Of a stretch of 64,000 nucleotides of DNA, positions 7,770 to 16,579 are shown one piece after another. A model generated the notes under the pieces. It did not search any database, had not been told where the DNA came from, and was given only the letters and a program-made list of their open reading frames with translations. The position numbers were made by a program, and so were the translations under genes. This DNA is from Terrimicrobiaceae bacterium (GTDB lineage: Bacteria > Verrucomicrobiota > Verrucomicrobiia > Chthoniobacterales > JAATET01). The stretch is from positions 1 to 64,000 of the forward strand of contig JAQTOP010000003.1 in assembly GCA_028713285.1 (NCBI GenBank), read 5' to 3'. The first letter of the stretch is position 1. Each line of letters begins with the position of its first letter.

Positions 7770-8381
7770 GTGATAAGGTTCGAAGAATTTACCGGCGGCA
7801 TGCTCGATACGAATGCGTTTTTGCTGCGCGGACCGTCCGGCACCCTGCTCATCGACGCGCCGCAGCAGGCGGACAGCCATTTTGCCCGCGAAGCCATCGA
7901 CGCCCTCCTGCTCACCCACGGCCACTTCGACCACGTGGCGGATGCCGCCGCGATCCAGCGCCGTCACGCGTGTCCCGTCTATTATCATCGGGATACAGCG
8001 CCCATGGTCACGGAACCGAATTTCTTTCGCGCCCGGGGATTTCCGCTCGATGTGGAACCGGTGGACGGCGGGAAGCTGCTCGCGGCCGCGCCCGTTTGCG
8101 AAATCGCGGGATTGCGCTTTACCGTGCTGGAGGTGCCGGGCCATTGTCCGGGCAGCCTGTGTTTTTACTTCGAGGCGGAACGGGCGCTGTTCGGCGGCGA
8201 CGTGCTTTTTCGCGGCGGCATTGGGCGCTGGGACCTGCCCGGCGGCGATCACGACCTGCTTGTTGACGGCATTCGCAAAAAAATCCTCACCCTGCCCGGC
8301 GAGACCCGCGTCTATCCCGGCCACGGTCCCGTAACGACCGTCGGGAACGAACGCACGACGAATCCGTGGTTGCGGGAATGA
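7770..8381 (+). CDS. Metallo-beta-lactamase-fold hydrolase (glyoxalase II-like)
   Basis: The 203-aa protein starts at GTG and diverges from prc. It has the metal-binding motif LLTHGHFDHV (HxHxDH), a later zinc His in VPGHCPGSLC, an Asp in LFGGDVLF and a terminal His in VYPGHGP. This is the pattern of the glyoxalase II/YcbL subgroup, which hydrolyses thioesters such as S-lactoylglutathione. The physiological substrate cannot be fixed from sequence. Size matches the short YcbL-like single-domain forms. Confidence 0.88.
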   Translation: MIRFEEFTGGMLDTNAFLLRGPSGTLLIDAPQQADSHFAREAIDALLLTHGHFDHVADAAAIQRRHACPVYYHRDTAPMVTEPNFFRARGFPLDVEPVDGGKLLAAAPVCEIAGLRFTVLEVPGHCPGSLCFYFEAERALFGGDVLFRGGIGRWDLPGGDHDLLVDGIRKKILTLPGETRVYPGHGPVTTVGNERTTNPWLRE

Positions 8382-8475
8382 TTTCTTCGCGGCAATCAGA
8401 GTTCTTTTCTGGACTTTGCGCGCCGCTTGGAGAACTTATCTCGCATCCTTTCCGAATCCATTCCTCTCAGAAGCC

Positions 8476-9765
8476 ATGCCAAATTTCACATATGTCGCCC
8501 TCGACGCGCGCGGTCAGCAGGTAACCGGAGTCATCGAAGCTGCCTCGCAAAACGAAGCGGTCGGCGCATTGAGACAGGCTGGATATTTTCCGAAGTCCGT
8601 TGATGTCGAGTCGAAAGCCTCGAAGGCCAAGGCGGCCAAGGCCGTCGCAACGAAATCGACGGCTGTTGCGGGGAAAGGCGGCAGCTTCTCGCTCTTCAAG
8701 CGCCAGTCGGTCAAGGGCAAGACGCTCATGATTTTCACCCGCCAGCTCGCGACTCTCATCGACGCCGGCCTCCCGCTCCTGCGCAGCCTCACCGTCCTCG
8801 GGAAGCAGGAAAAGGACATCGTCCTGCGCTCGACCATCGCCCAACTCGCGGAGTCCGTGCAGGGCGGCAGCACCTTCTCGGACAGCCTCTCGGTGCATCC
8901 CAAGATTTTTAACAAGCTCTACGTGAACATGGTGAAGGCCGGCGAGCTGGGCGGCGTGCTCGAGCTCGTGCTGCTGCGGCTTGCGGAATTCCAGGAAAAG
9001 GCCCAGCGCATCAAGAACAAGGTCGTCGCCGCGATGTTCTACCCGATCATCGTACTCTGCATCGCCCTCACGATTCTGGCGTTCCTGCTCGTGTTCATCG
9101 TGCCGAAGTTCGAAGCGATCTTCGCCGACATGCTCAACGGCAAACCGCTCCCCGGCCTCACCCGTTTCGTCATCGGCGCGAGCGATCTCGTGAAGAACAA
9201 TGTCATTTGGATCATCGCGGTGGCGATTGTGGTAATCGTCGCATACAGACTGATCGCCCGCACCGCGAAGGGAATTCGCGCCATCGATATGGTGAAGCTG
9301 CGCGCTCCGCTCTTCGGCGATCTCACCCGCAAGAGCGCGATCTCGCGCTTCTCCCGCACGCTCGGCACGCTCGTCACCAGCGGCGTGCCGATCCTCCAGG
9401 CTCTCACGATCACCCGCGAGACGGCCGGCAACGTCATCATCGCCGACGCGATCACGAAGGTGCATGACGCGGTCAAGGAGGGCGAATCCGTCGTCGCCCC
9501 CCTCGAGGCGAGCGGCGTTTTTCCGCCGATGGTGATCAGCATGATCGACGTCGGAGAAGAAACCGGCCAGCTCCCCGAGATGCTGCTCAAGATCGCCGAG
9601 GTTTATGATGACGAAGTGGACAACGCCGTCCAGGGCCTCACTTCCCTCCTCGAGCCGATCATGATCGTTTTTCTCGCCGTCATCGTAGGAACAATCGTCG
9701 TCGCGCTCTTCCTCCCGCTCATCAGCATCATCAGCAATCTGCAGGGCGGCGCGAGCGGCGCGTAG
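8476..9765 (+). CDS. Type II secretion / type IV pilus inner-membrane platform protein (GspF/PilC family)
   Basis: The 429-aa protein starts at MPNFTYVALDARGQQVTG, the family N-terminus. It contains two GspF domains. The first has FTRQLATLIDAGLPLLRSL and ends in the helix IIVLCIALTILAFLLVFIVPKFE. The second has FSRTLGTLVTSGVPILQAL and ends in helices near the C-terminus (IMIVFLAVIVGTIVVALFLP). It would form the inner-membrane platform contacted by the assembly ATPase. A linker rich in Lys/Ala (residues 48-75) is longer than usual. The next gene encodes a pseudopilin; the ATPase and secretin are not in the window. Confidence 0.93.
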   Translation: MPNFTYVALDARGQQVTGVIEAASQNEAVGALRQAGYFPKSVDVESKASKAKAAKAVATKSTAVAGKGGSFSLFKRQSVKGKTLMIFTRQLATLIDAGLPLLRSLTVLGKQEKDIVLRSTIAQLAESVQGGSTFSDSLSVHPKIFNKLYVNMVKAGELGGVLELVLLRLAEFQEKAQRIKNKVVAAMFYPIIVLCIALTILAFLLVFIVPKFEAIFADMLNGKPLPGLTRFVIGASDLVKNNVIWIIAVAIVVIVAYRLIARTAKGIRAIDMVKLRAPLFGDLTRKSAISRFSRTLGTLVTSGVPILQALTITRETAGNVIIADAITKVHDAVKEGESVVAPLEASGVFPPMVISMIDVGEETGQLPEMLLKIAEVYDDEVDNAVQGLTSLLEPIMIVFLAVIVGTIVVALFLPLISIISNLQGGASGA

Positions 9766-9792
9766 GCGCAGGGCGGATTCCCCCGAAAGACC

Positions 9793-10320
9793 ATGAAGTC
9801 GAGAACTCCCCTCCCCCGAGCGGCGGCGCGAGATGCGTTCACGCTCATTGAAATCCTCGTCGTCATCGCGATCATCGCGATCCTTGCCGGTCTGCTCCTG
9901 TCCACCGCGGGCTTCGTGCAGGAAAAGGCCGGCAATGAACGGGCCAAGGTGGAACTCGCGGGACTGGAGAACGCTCTCGAGGCCTACAAGCTCGACAATG
10001 GCGCGTATCCGGACGGCGACGGAAGTGACAACTCCACAAAGGACCTGCTGGATGCGCTCAATCGCACGCCCGCGAAACAAAGTCCTCCCGGCAAAATCTA
10101 TTTTGAAGTCCCGGGCAAGATGCTCCCGTCCACCGGCGGGAGTTCGTCCTACAATGACAAGCTGACGGCTGCGAAATATCTGCAGGATCCCTTCGGCAAT
10201 CCTTACCACTACCAATTCCCAGGCAAGGATGACCGCAGCGGGACGAATTTTTTCGATCTTTGGTCCCAGGGAAAGAAGAACGATCCGACCGCCACCAACA
10301 AGTGGATCAAGAGCTGGTAG
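9793..10320 (+). CDS. Type II secretion-like major pseudopilin (GspG type)
   Basis: The 175-aa protein has a type IV prepilin leader ending RDAFTLIEILVVIAIIAILAGLLL. The prepilin peptidase cleavage point would lie before Phe, with Ala instead of Gly at -1. Glu5 of the mature protein is present. The C-terminal part has GspG features such as LENALEAYKLDNGAYPDG and QDPFGNPYHYQFPG with the trailing DLWSQGKK. It follows the GspF gene by 27 bp and is probably co-transcribed. Verrucomicrobial genomes carry many such pseudopilins; the secreted substrate is unknown. Confidence 0.88.
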   Translation: MKSRTPLPRAAARDAFTLIEILVVIAIIAILAGLLLSTAGFVQEKAGNERAKVELAGLENALEAYKLDNGAYPDGDGSDNSTKDLLDALNRTPAKQSPPGKIYFEVPGKMLPSTGGSSSYNDKLTAAKYLQDPFGNPYHYQFPGKDDRSGTNFFDLWSQGKKNDPTATNKWIKSW

Positions 10321-10329
10321 CCGCCGGAG

Positions 10330-10953
10330 TCAGGCAGCGGCCCCGTTGATCTGCGGCCAGTGGTCGATCACGATCTGCGACCAGGTTTCCAGGTCCTCAC
10401 GATCCACGAGCAGCGCCTCCGGGGTGACGAACTCCAGTTGCGCGATCGCCGCCTCGCCGGGACGCACATCGTCCGATTCGAGATCCACCACGTGAACCAC
10501 TCCGAGATGCACCCGCCCCACCTCGTTGGAATCGTCATTGATCAATCCCGCCACGCGATCCGTGAAACCGCCGCCGAGTTTTAATTCCTCGGCGATCTCC
10601 CGCTCGACCGCGACGCGGTAGGCGTCCGCATCGAAAGCGAACAATCCCTCATCCGCGTCGTTGATATGCCCGCCGATGCCTATGGATGCTTTCGTCACGA
10701 GCCTTTTCTCGCCCGATTTCGCGCCGCGCACGTAGCGGAGGATGCGGCCGCCGTGCGTGAAAACCGCATAGGGAATGATCTGCTTGAGCGACGGATCCGT
10801 CTCGGCACTGGATCGGGGCGCGAAGAAATTGCTCTCCCGGCGCAGAAAGACGTCGAGATACCGCTGCGGCCCGGCGCGGAAGCCCTGGAAGCTCCCGAGT
10901 TCGTCGAACAGCGTGCGGCGGACCACGAGAACATGTTCGTCGGATTTCGGCAT
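10330..10953 (-). CDS. Nudix hydrolase-like phosphoesterase
   Basis: The 207-aa protein contains a degenerate but recognisable Nudix box, GGHIN followed by AVEREIAEELKLGGG. Nudix enzymes cleave nucleoside diphosphate-X compounds. The ATG at 10953 (MPKSDEHVLVV) is preferred over a GTG at 10971. Between the Nudix glycines and the REUXEE helix there is an insertion containing DADEGLFAFDADAY, as in larger phosphoesterase-type Nudix proteins. It is convergent with the pseudopilin gene, with only 9 bp between stops. It lies downstream of the ECF sigma gene on the same strand. Confidence 0.72.
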   Translation of the reverse strand: MPKSDEHVLVVRRTLFDELGSFQGFRAGPQRYLDVFLRRESNFFAPRSSAETDPSLKQIIPYAVFTHGGRILRYVRGAKSGEKRLVTKASIGIGGHINDADEGLFAFDADAYRVAVEREIAEELKLGGGFTDRVAGLINDDSNEVGRVHLGVVHVVDLESDDVRPGEAAIAQLEFVTPEALLVDREDLETWSQIVIDHWPQINGAAA

Positions 10954-10984
10954 CCGGCGACTCTGCGGCACGCCGCCATGCCGC

Positions 10985-11572
10985 TCAAGGCGATTCCTCG
11001 ATCCACGCCGCCAGCCGGCTGCGCAGCTCGGTGCGTGCGCGGAAGAGCATGCTCTTCACAGCCGGAACGGTCACGCCCAGCACTGCCGCGATCTCTTCGT
11101 AGGGCATCTCCTCATACCGCCGCAGGATCAGCGCCATGCGGGGCTGCTCCGCGAGCGACTGGATCGCGGCATCGATGGCGTCCCGCAATTCCGCCGTCGC
11201 GAGTGCGTCCGACGGCGATGCCGCGCCGGAATCGGCAAACTCCCTCGGCGCGAAGTCGTCCGGCTCCTCGAGGGGCACGGTGCGCGCGCGGCCCCGCCGC
11301 CGCACTTCGTTGAAGACGAGGTTGCGCGTGATCGTGAGCAGCCACGTCGTGAATTTCGCGCTCGGCTCCCAGCGCGGCGCGCTCTTCCACACCCGAATGA
11401 AGACCATCTGCGCGAGATCCTCCGCCTCGTCGGGCGAGCCGAGCATTCTGGCAATCGTCCCCACGACGCGATGCTGGTGCCGCTCGACGAGCGCGGTGAA
11501 TGCCTCCGCGTCACCCGCGCGCACCCGCGCCATCAAATCGAGATCATCCGGCCCGGTGGGGAACTCTGCCAT
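10985..11572 (-). CDS. RNA polymerase ECF-type sigma factor
   Basis: The 195-aa protein has sigma region 2 (LVERHQHRVVGTIARML...DLAQMVFIRVWKSAPRWEP...FTTWLLTITRN). It also has region 4 (LPYEEIAAVLGVTVPAVKSMLFRARTELRSRL-type helix-turn-helix; written here as MPYEEIAAVLGVTVPAVKS). A linker of about 40 residues joins them. The start MAEFPTGPDD at 11572 is chosen because region 2 begins immediately after. No anti-sigma gene is adjacent; the downstream neighbour is the Nudix protein. Confidence 0.92.
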   Translation of the reverse strand: MAEFPTGPDDLDLMARVRAGDAEAFTALVERHQHRVVGTIARMLGSPDEAEDLAQMVFIRVWKSAPRWEPSAKFTTWLLTITRNLVFNEVRRRGRARTVPLEEPDDFAPREFADSGAASPSDALATAELRDAIDAAIQSLAEQPRMALILRRYEEMPYEEIAAVLGVTVPAVKSMLFRARTELRSRLAAWIEESP

Positions 11573-11697
11573 CGGGACTCCATACTGCGCAACCGCCTGA
11601 TCAACCACCAGCAATTGAACCCCGGTCCCCGCGAAACGGCGCATGAATTTCGCCTCGCGCGCCGCGCGCCGCGCCGGTGTATGCTCGCGATTCGCCC

Positions 11698-12861
11698 ATG
11701 CCCGTCGTCGCAAGCTACTGCACCACATTTCTCAAACCGGAGATGCTCCACATCTACCGGCAGGTCACAGGGCTCCGCACGTTCGGGACGTTCGTCATGA
11801 CGAAGGAACGTCAGTGCCCCGACCGCTTTCCGTTCGACGCCATCGAGGTGCTGCCGCGCCCGCGCATCCATTTCCTTGCGCGCTTCCACAAAAAATACCT
11901 CCGCCGCATGGAACCCGTGTTCTATCGCGGTGAATACGACCAGCTCGCAGCGGTGCTCGCGCGCCGCCACGCGGACCTCCTCCACGTCTATTTCGGCCAC
12001 ACCGGCGTGCATCTTCTGCCGTTTATTCGGAACTGGAGCGGACCGGCTCTCGTCTCCTTCCACGGCATGGACATCATGTCCCGCGCCCGGGAACCGGGCT
12101 ACGACGCGCGCATGCGCGAGCTCCTCGGCCTCCTGCCCATGGTCCTCGCCCGCAGCGAATCGCTCGCCCGTCGCCTCGCCGCGCTCGGTTGCGATCCCGC
12201 GAAGATTCGCATCAATCGCACCGGCATCCCGCTCGACGACTTTCCCTTTCGCGAACGCACCGCACCCGCCGACGGCGCATGGCGGCTTGTTCAAGCCTCG
12301 CGGTTGATTGAAAAAAAGGGCCTGGATGACGCCCTGCACGCGTTTGCCGGATTTCGCTCCGTGCATCCTCTCGCGCAATTGACGATCGCCGGCGACGGAC
12401 CGCAGCGCGGGGAACTCGAAGCGCTCGCCCTCCAGCTCGGCATCGCCGACGCAGTCGCGTTTCCGGGCTTTCAATCGCAGCAGGAACTCCGCGCGCTTTT
12501 CGAGCGCAGTCATTTCTTTCTACATCCCAGCCGCATGACCGGGGCGCAGGATCAGGAGGGCGTGCCGAATTCCATGCTCGAGGCGATGGCCGCGGGCCTG
12601 CCCGTTGTCGCCACGAGGCACGGCGGCATCCCCGAGGCGGTCACGCACGGCGTCGAAGGACTGCTCACCGCCGAGCGCGACTGGGACGGCCTGCGCGATT
12701 CGCTGCTCACGCTCTCCGCCGATCCCGCGCGCTGCATGGAGATGGGCCGCGCCGCCTCGGAATCCGTGCGCGCGAAATTCGAGCAGGGCGCCTCGATTGC
12801 AGCGCTCGAAGGATTTTACTCGGAACTCATCGAGTCGCACCGCCGCAACGCCAGCCGATAA
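11698..12861 (+). CDS. GT4-type glycosyltransferase
   Basis: The 387-aa protein has the GT-B fold of family 4 glycosyltransferases. The N-terminal half includes HADLLHVYFGHTGVHLLPF and VSFHGMDIM. The C-terminal donor-binding half has LVQASRLIEKKGLDDAL, LTIAGDGPQRGELE and the E-x7-E region SMLEAMAAGLPVVATRHGGIPEAV. It would transfer a nucleotide-activated sugar to an exopolysaccharide or lipid acceptor. The start at 11698 (MPVVASYC) is preferred over 11677. Its 3' end overlaps trmB on the opposite strand by 46 bp. Confidence 0.88.
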   Translation: MPVVASYCTTFLKPEMLHIYRQVTGLRTFGTFVMTKERQCPDRFPFDAIEVLPRPRIHFLARFHKKYLRRMEPVFYRGEYDQLAAVLARRHADLLHVYFGHTGVHLLPFIRNWSGPALVSFHGMDIMSRAREPGYDARMRELLGLLPMVLARSESLARRLAALGCDPAKIRINRTGIPLDDFPFRERTAPADGAWRLVQASRLIEKKGLDDALHAFAGFRSVHPLAQLTIAGDGPQRGELEALALQLGIADAVAFPGFQSQQELRALFERSHFFLHPSRMTGAQDQEGVPNSMLEAMAAGLPVVATRHGGIPEAVTHGVEGLLTAERDWDGLRDSLLTLSADPARCMEMGRAASESVRAKFEQGASIAALEGFYSELIESHRRNASR

Positions 12862-13409
12862 ATCGGCTTCGCCAGCGCGGCGAATTTCCTTTGGAACTCG
12901 GTCTCCGGATAAATTCGTCCATCCTCCCAATCCGCCTCGCGAAAGCCGGGGAATCCCGCCGCCACCCCGATCATCGCAGCGAAATACGGCGCGTCGTCCG
13001 TCATCACGCGCAACGTCCCGCCCGGCTCGATCACGCGCCATGCTTCGTCCAGAAAGGCGCGATTCACGAGCCTCCGCGCCTGATGCCGCCGCTTCGGCCA
13101 CGGATCGGGAAACGACACATGCACCACCCGCGCGACCCCATCCGGCAACAAGTCGCGCAGCGTTTCCAGGCCCTCGCCCGGAACGACGCGGGCATTCGCA
13201 AGGGCCAGCCGTTCGATCTTGGCCCGGCTTTTCTCGACGCGGCCTCTCTGCCTTTCGATGCCGAGAAACCGCACGCAGGGAAATTGCCGCGCCATCGCAA
13301 CCACGAATGTGCCCTTGTGGCAGCCGAGGTCGATTTCAAGCGGCTCTCCGGACCGCAGCCATTCGAGCGGCGGATCGGCCGGGCCGGGAGCATCGAGCGC
13401 GGCGTTCAT
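12816..13409 (-). CDS. trmB: tRNA (guanine-N7-)-methyltransferase
   Basis: The 197-aa SAM-dependent enzyme forms m7G46 in tRNA variable loops. The SAM site is LEIDLGCHKGTFVVAMA. FLGIERQRGRVEK is the ribose-binding strand. The family signature VHVSFPDPWPKRRHQARRLV is intact. GGTLRVMTDDAPYFAAM lies toward the C-terminus. The start at 13409 (MNAALDAP) places motif I near residue 26. It follows the glycosyltransferase gene at 13411-14646 with a 1-bp gap and is probably the last gene of the tig-clpP-clpX transcript. Confidence 0.93.
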   Translation of the reverse strand: MNAALDAPGPADPPLEWLRSGEPLEIDLGCHKGTFVVAMARQFPCVRFLGIERQRGRVEKSRAKIERLALANARVVPGEGLETLRDLLPDGVARVVHVSFPDPWPKRRHQARRLVNRAFLDEAWRVIEPGGTLRVMTDDAPYFAAMIGVAAGFPGFREADWEDGRIYPETEFQRKFAALAKPIYRLALRRCDSMSSE

Positions 13410-13410
13410 C

Positions 13411-14646
13411 TCAACCACCTCCGAGGACACGATCAAGCCAGCCGCGCCGCCGAGGCTGAAATGCTCCGCACTTCGAAAGAGTCGCCCGCAATTCCGCCGT
13501 CGTTCGCTCCGCGGAGAAGAGCGATACGCATCGCATCCGCCCGGCCTCTCCCATTGCGCGGGCGCGCGCAGGATCGTCCAGCAGCTCGCCGAGCCGCGCG
13601 GCCAGCCGCTCCACGTCGTGCTCGCCCACGAGATAACCCGTCCCGCCATCGGCCACCATCTCCGGAATGCCGGCCACCGGCGTCGAAATCACCGGGTTCG
13701 CCGCCGCCATCGCTTCGGCGATCACCGTCGGCAGATTGTCCTTTCCTCCCCCGGATTCATTCACGCACGGGAGGGCGAATACGGTCGCGCGAGCCAGCAG
13801 ACCGGCGATTTCCTCCTCGCTCTTTGGTCCGACGATTTGAATGCGCGAATCGCCCGCCGCCGCCGCACGCAGCTCCTCCTCCAGCGGCCCCTGGCCCACG
13901 ATACGGCATTCGAACGGACGATCACCCAGCCTCCGGCACGCGGCGATCAGATCCACGAAGCCCTTCTTCTCGATGTAGCGGCCGACGGAGACAATCAGCG
14001 GCTGCACGGCATCCGGCTCCCCGCGGTGGAACCGCTCGAGATGGATGCCATTATAGACACGATGAATCTTCGCTGCATTCGCCGGATGCTGTTCTCTCAA
14101 ATACCGCGCGCTGTAGTCGCTCACCGTGATCACGCACTCAGCGTCGCGAATAAGCATTTCCAGACGCTCGCGGGGCTCGTCGCAAAAAATGTCATTCGCG
14201 TGCGCGGTGAAGCTGTAACGCACCCCGGCGAGCCGTTTGAGCCAGAATGCCGTGCGCGCGGCAGTGCCTGCAAAATGCGTGTGAACGTGCGCTACGCCCC
14301 GCCGCGCCATCTCGGGCGCGAGCCACAGCGCCTCGTAGATGCGGCGTTTCTCGCTCTCGCCTCCCCAAAGCTCGCGCAACTCTCCGATCGCCCGTCGCGC
14401 GTTGCGGCGAAACGCGCCGTCGGTCTCGATCTGGTGCTCAAAGGAAACCGGCAGATAGGTCGTCGCGTCCGCCAGCCCGGCGGGAAAATCCTGTCTCGGT
14501 TCGCCGCCCGGATTGCGGATCGAAAAAATCGGCGCTTTCACGCCCTGGCGGCGCATCTCCAGCACCTCGCGAAAGCAGAACGTCTGCGTGAACGAGGGAA
14601 ATCGCTCGAACAGGTAGGCGAACGGCTCCCCCTGCGATCCGGCCAT
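13411..14646 (-). CDS. GT4-type glycosyltransferase (colanic acid/exopolysaccharide type)
   Basis: The 411-aa GT-B glycosyltransferase starts MAGSQGEPFAYLFERFPSFTQTF, typical of WcaL/AmsK-like enzymes (Y-x-SETF N-terminus). ARRGVAHVHTHFAGTAAR and FTAHANDIF mark the acceptor domain. IVSVGRYIEKKGFVDLI, CRIVGQGPLEEEL and NLPTVIAEAMAAANPVISTPVAGIPE mark the donor domain. It lies between clpX (10 nt away) and trmB on the same strand, so it may be co-expressed with the protease operon. The sugar and acceptor are unknown. Confidence 0.88.
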   Translation of the reverse strand: MAGSQGEPFAYLFERFPSFTQTFCFREVLEMRRQGVKAPIFSIRNPGGEPRQDFPAGLADATTYLPVSFEHQIETDGAFRRNARRAIGELRELWGGESEKRRIYEALWLAPEMARRGVAHVHTHFAGTAARTAFWLKRLAGVRYSFTAHANDIFCDEPRERLEMLIRDAECVITVSDYSARYLREQHPANAAKIHRVYNGIHLERFHRGEPDAVQPLIVSVGRYIEKKGFVDLIAACRRLGDRPFECRIVGQGPLEEELRAAAAGDSRIQIVGPKSEEEIAGLLARATVFALPCVNESGGGKDNLPTVIAEAMAAANPVISTPVAGIPEMVADGGTGYLVGEHDVERLAARLGELLDDPARARAMGEAGRMRCVSLFSAERTTAELRATLSKCGAFQPRRRGWLDRVLGGG

Positions 14647-14656
14647 GCGTTGCGGC

Positions 14657-15925
14657 CTAGGCCGCGCTCTTGTCCTGCTTGCGGCGGATGAGCGGCGAGC
14701 GCTTGCCCTCGACGACGGCGCGATTCACGGTGACGTCGGCGATGTCTTCGCGGCTCGGCGCTTCGAACATGATGTCGAGCATGATCCGCTCCATCATCGC
14801 GCGCAGCGCCCGGGCGCCGGTGCCCTTTTTCACGGCCTCGGCTGCCATTGCGCGCAGGGCATCCTTCGTGACGGTGAGCCCGACGCCATCCATCGCCATG
14901 AGTTTCGAGTATTGCTTCACCATCGCGTTCTTTGGCTCCGTGAGGATGAGCATGAGTTCGTCCTCGGTGAGCGGATCGAGCGCGGCCACGACCGGAAGCC
15001 TCCCGATGAACTCGGGGATCAAGCCGAAAGCGAGCAGATCCTCGGGCTCGACCGCGCGCATGAGGTCGCGGGACTCGTCGCCGATGGTTCGGAAATCGCG
15101 TGCGTGAAATCCCATCGCCTTCGCGCCGAGGCGGCGCTGGATGATTTTTTCGAGACCCACGAACGCTCCGCCGCATACAAACAGAATCCGGCTCGTATTG
15201 ACCTGGATGTATTCCTGCTGCGGATGCTTGCGTCCGCCCTGCGGCGGGACGTTGCACACGGTGCCCTCGAGAATCTTGAGCAGAGCCTGCTGCACGCCCT
15301 CGCCCGAGACGTCGCGCGTGATGCTCACGTTATCGGTCTTGCGCCCGATCTTGTCGATCTCGTCGATATAGACGATCCCCATTTCGGCGCGCTTCACGTC
15401 ATAATCCGCGGCCTGGAGCAGGCGCAGCACGATGTTTTCGACATCCTCGCCGACATAGCCGGCCTCGGTGATCGTCGTCGCGTCCGCTATCGTAAACGGC
15501 ACGTCGAGCGTGCGTGCGAGCGTGCGCGCGAGCAGCGTCTTGCCCGAGCCGGTGGGGCCGACGAGCAGGATGTTGCTCTTCTCGATCTCGACTTCGACCA
15601 GCGCGTCGATGCGCAACGAATCGGGCGCGGAATCCTGAATGATCCGCTTGTAGTGGTTGTGCACCGCGACGGAGAGAACCCGCTTCGCGGTCTCCTGGCC
15701 GATGACGTGCTGATCCAGCTCGCGCTTGATCTCCGCAGGCTTCATCACGCGCACCGCGGCGCTCTGCCTGCGCGAATCGTCGCCGATTTCCTTGTCGAGG
15801 ATGCTCTTGCAGACGGTGATGCAACTGTCGCAGATATAGACACCGGGCCCGGCGATGAGCTTGCGCACCTCGGCATGACTCTTTCCGCAGAAAGAACACA
15901 TCGTGAGATTGGACGGCCGTGCCAT
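14657..15925 (-). CDS. clpX: ATP-dependent Clp protease ATP-binding subunit ClpX
   Basis: The 422-aa unfoldase feeds substrates to ClpP. The N-terminal zinc-binding domain has CSFCGK (Cys10/Cys13) and CDSC (Cys32/Cys35). The AAA+ module has Walker A GPTGSGKT near residue 121 and Walker B YIDEIDKI. Pore loop GYVGEDVE and the RKD/RRLGA region are intact, as is the IGF-type ClpP-docking context ([10 protein letters not shown]). Length is normal. It follows clpP by 12 nt. Confidence 0.97.
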   Translation of the reverse strand: MARPSNLTMCSFCGKSHAEVRKLIAGPGVYICDSCITVCKSILDKEIGDDSRRQSAAVRVMKPAEIKRELDQHVIGQETAKRVLSVAVHNHYKRIIQDSAPDSLRIDALVEVEIEKSNILLVGPTGSGKTLLARTLARTLDVPFTIADATTITEAGYVGEDVENIVLRLLQAADYDVKRAEMGIVYIDEIDKIGRKTDNVSITRDVSGEGVQQALLKILEGTVCNVPPQGGRKHPQQEYIQVNTSRILFVCGGAFVGLEKIIQRRLGAKAMGFHARDFRTIGDESRDLMRAVEPEDLLAFGLIPEFIGRLPVVAALDPLTEDELMLILTEPKNAMVKQYSKLMAMDGVGLTVTKDALRAMAAEAVKKGTGARALRAMMERIMLDIMFEAPSREDIADVTVNRAVVEGKRSPLIRRKQDKSAA

Positions 15926-15937
15926 GCTGCGTGGACC

Positions 15938-16558
15938 TTACTCCGCCGGTTTCGTTTCAGGAAGCACCGCCGCGAATTCCTTTCGCGATTTCACCACTTC
16001 ATCGACGAGGCCGTATTCCTTCGCCTCCTCTGCGGTCATGTAATAGTCCCGGTCCGCGTCGCGTTCCACCTGCTCGATGGGCTTGCCCGTATGCAGCGAA
16101 AGGATTCGGTTCAATCGCTTCTTGAGCTTGAACATGAACTCGACCTGCCGCTCGACGTCGCTGGCCTGCCCCTGCGCTCCGCCGGAAACCTGGTGGATCA
16201 TGATGTCCGAATTCGGCAGCGCGTAGCGCTTTCCCTTCGTGCCGGCGGCCAGCAGCACGGCGCCCATGCTGGCGGCGATGCCCATGCAATACGTCGTCAC
16301 ATCGCACGTCACGAATTGCATCGTGTCGTAGATCGCAAGCCCGGAGGTCACCGAGCCACCCGGCGAGTTGATGTAGATGTTGATGTCCTTTTTCGGGTCT
16401 TCCATTTGCAGGAAGAGCAACTGCGCGATCACAAGATTCGCGACGTGATCGTCAATCGCGGTGCCGATGAAAATAATGCGGTCCTTGAGGAGCCGCGAAT
16501 AGATGTCGTAACTGCGCTCGCCGCGCCCGGTTTGCTCTACAACGATGGGAACCAGCAT
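15938..16558 (-). CDS. clpP: ATP-dependent Clp protease proteolytic subunit ClpP
   Basis: The 206-aa serine protease forms tetradecamers. Catalytic Ser97 is in GIAASMGA, His122 is in DIMIHQ, and an Asp lies in the ERDADRD helix. The oxyanion region [12 protein letters not shown] is intact. It lies 21 nt downstream of tig and 12 nt upstream of clpX, the common tig-clpP-clpX order. Confidence 0.97.
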   Translation of the reverse strand: MLVPIVVEQTGRGERSYDIYSRLLKDRIIFIGTAIDDHVANLVIAQLLFLQMEDPKKDINIYINSPGGSVTSGLAIYDTMQFVTCDVTTYCMGIAASMGAVLLAAGTKGKRYALPNSDIMIHQVSGGAQGQASDVERQVEFMFKLKKRLNRILSLHTGKPIEQVERDADRDYYMTAEEAKEYGLVDEVVKSRKEFAAVLPETKPAE

Positions 16559-16579
16559 GGAATGGACTTCTGAGATGAA

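Noticed and set aside
7704-8324. Extension of the prc ORF to 926 aa
   Set aside because: The upstream part lies over the divergent MBL-fold gene. The signal peptide starts at 7703, so the extension is a shadow.
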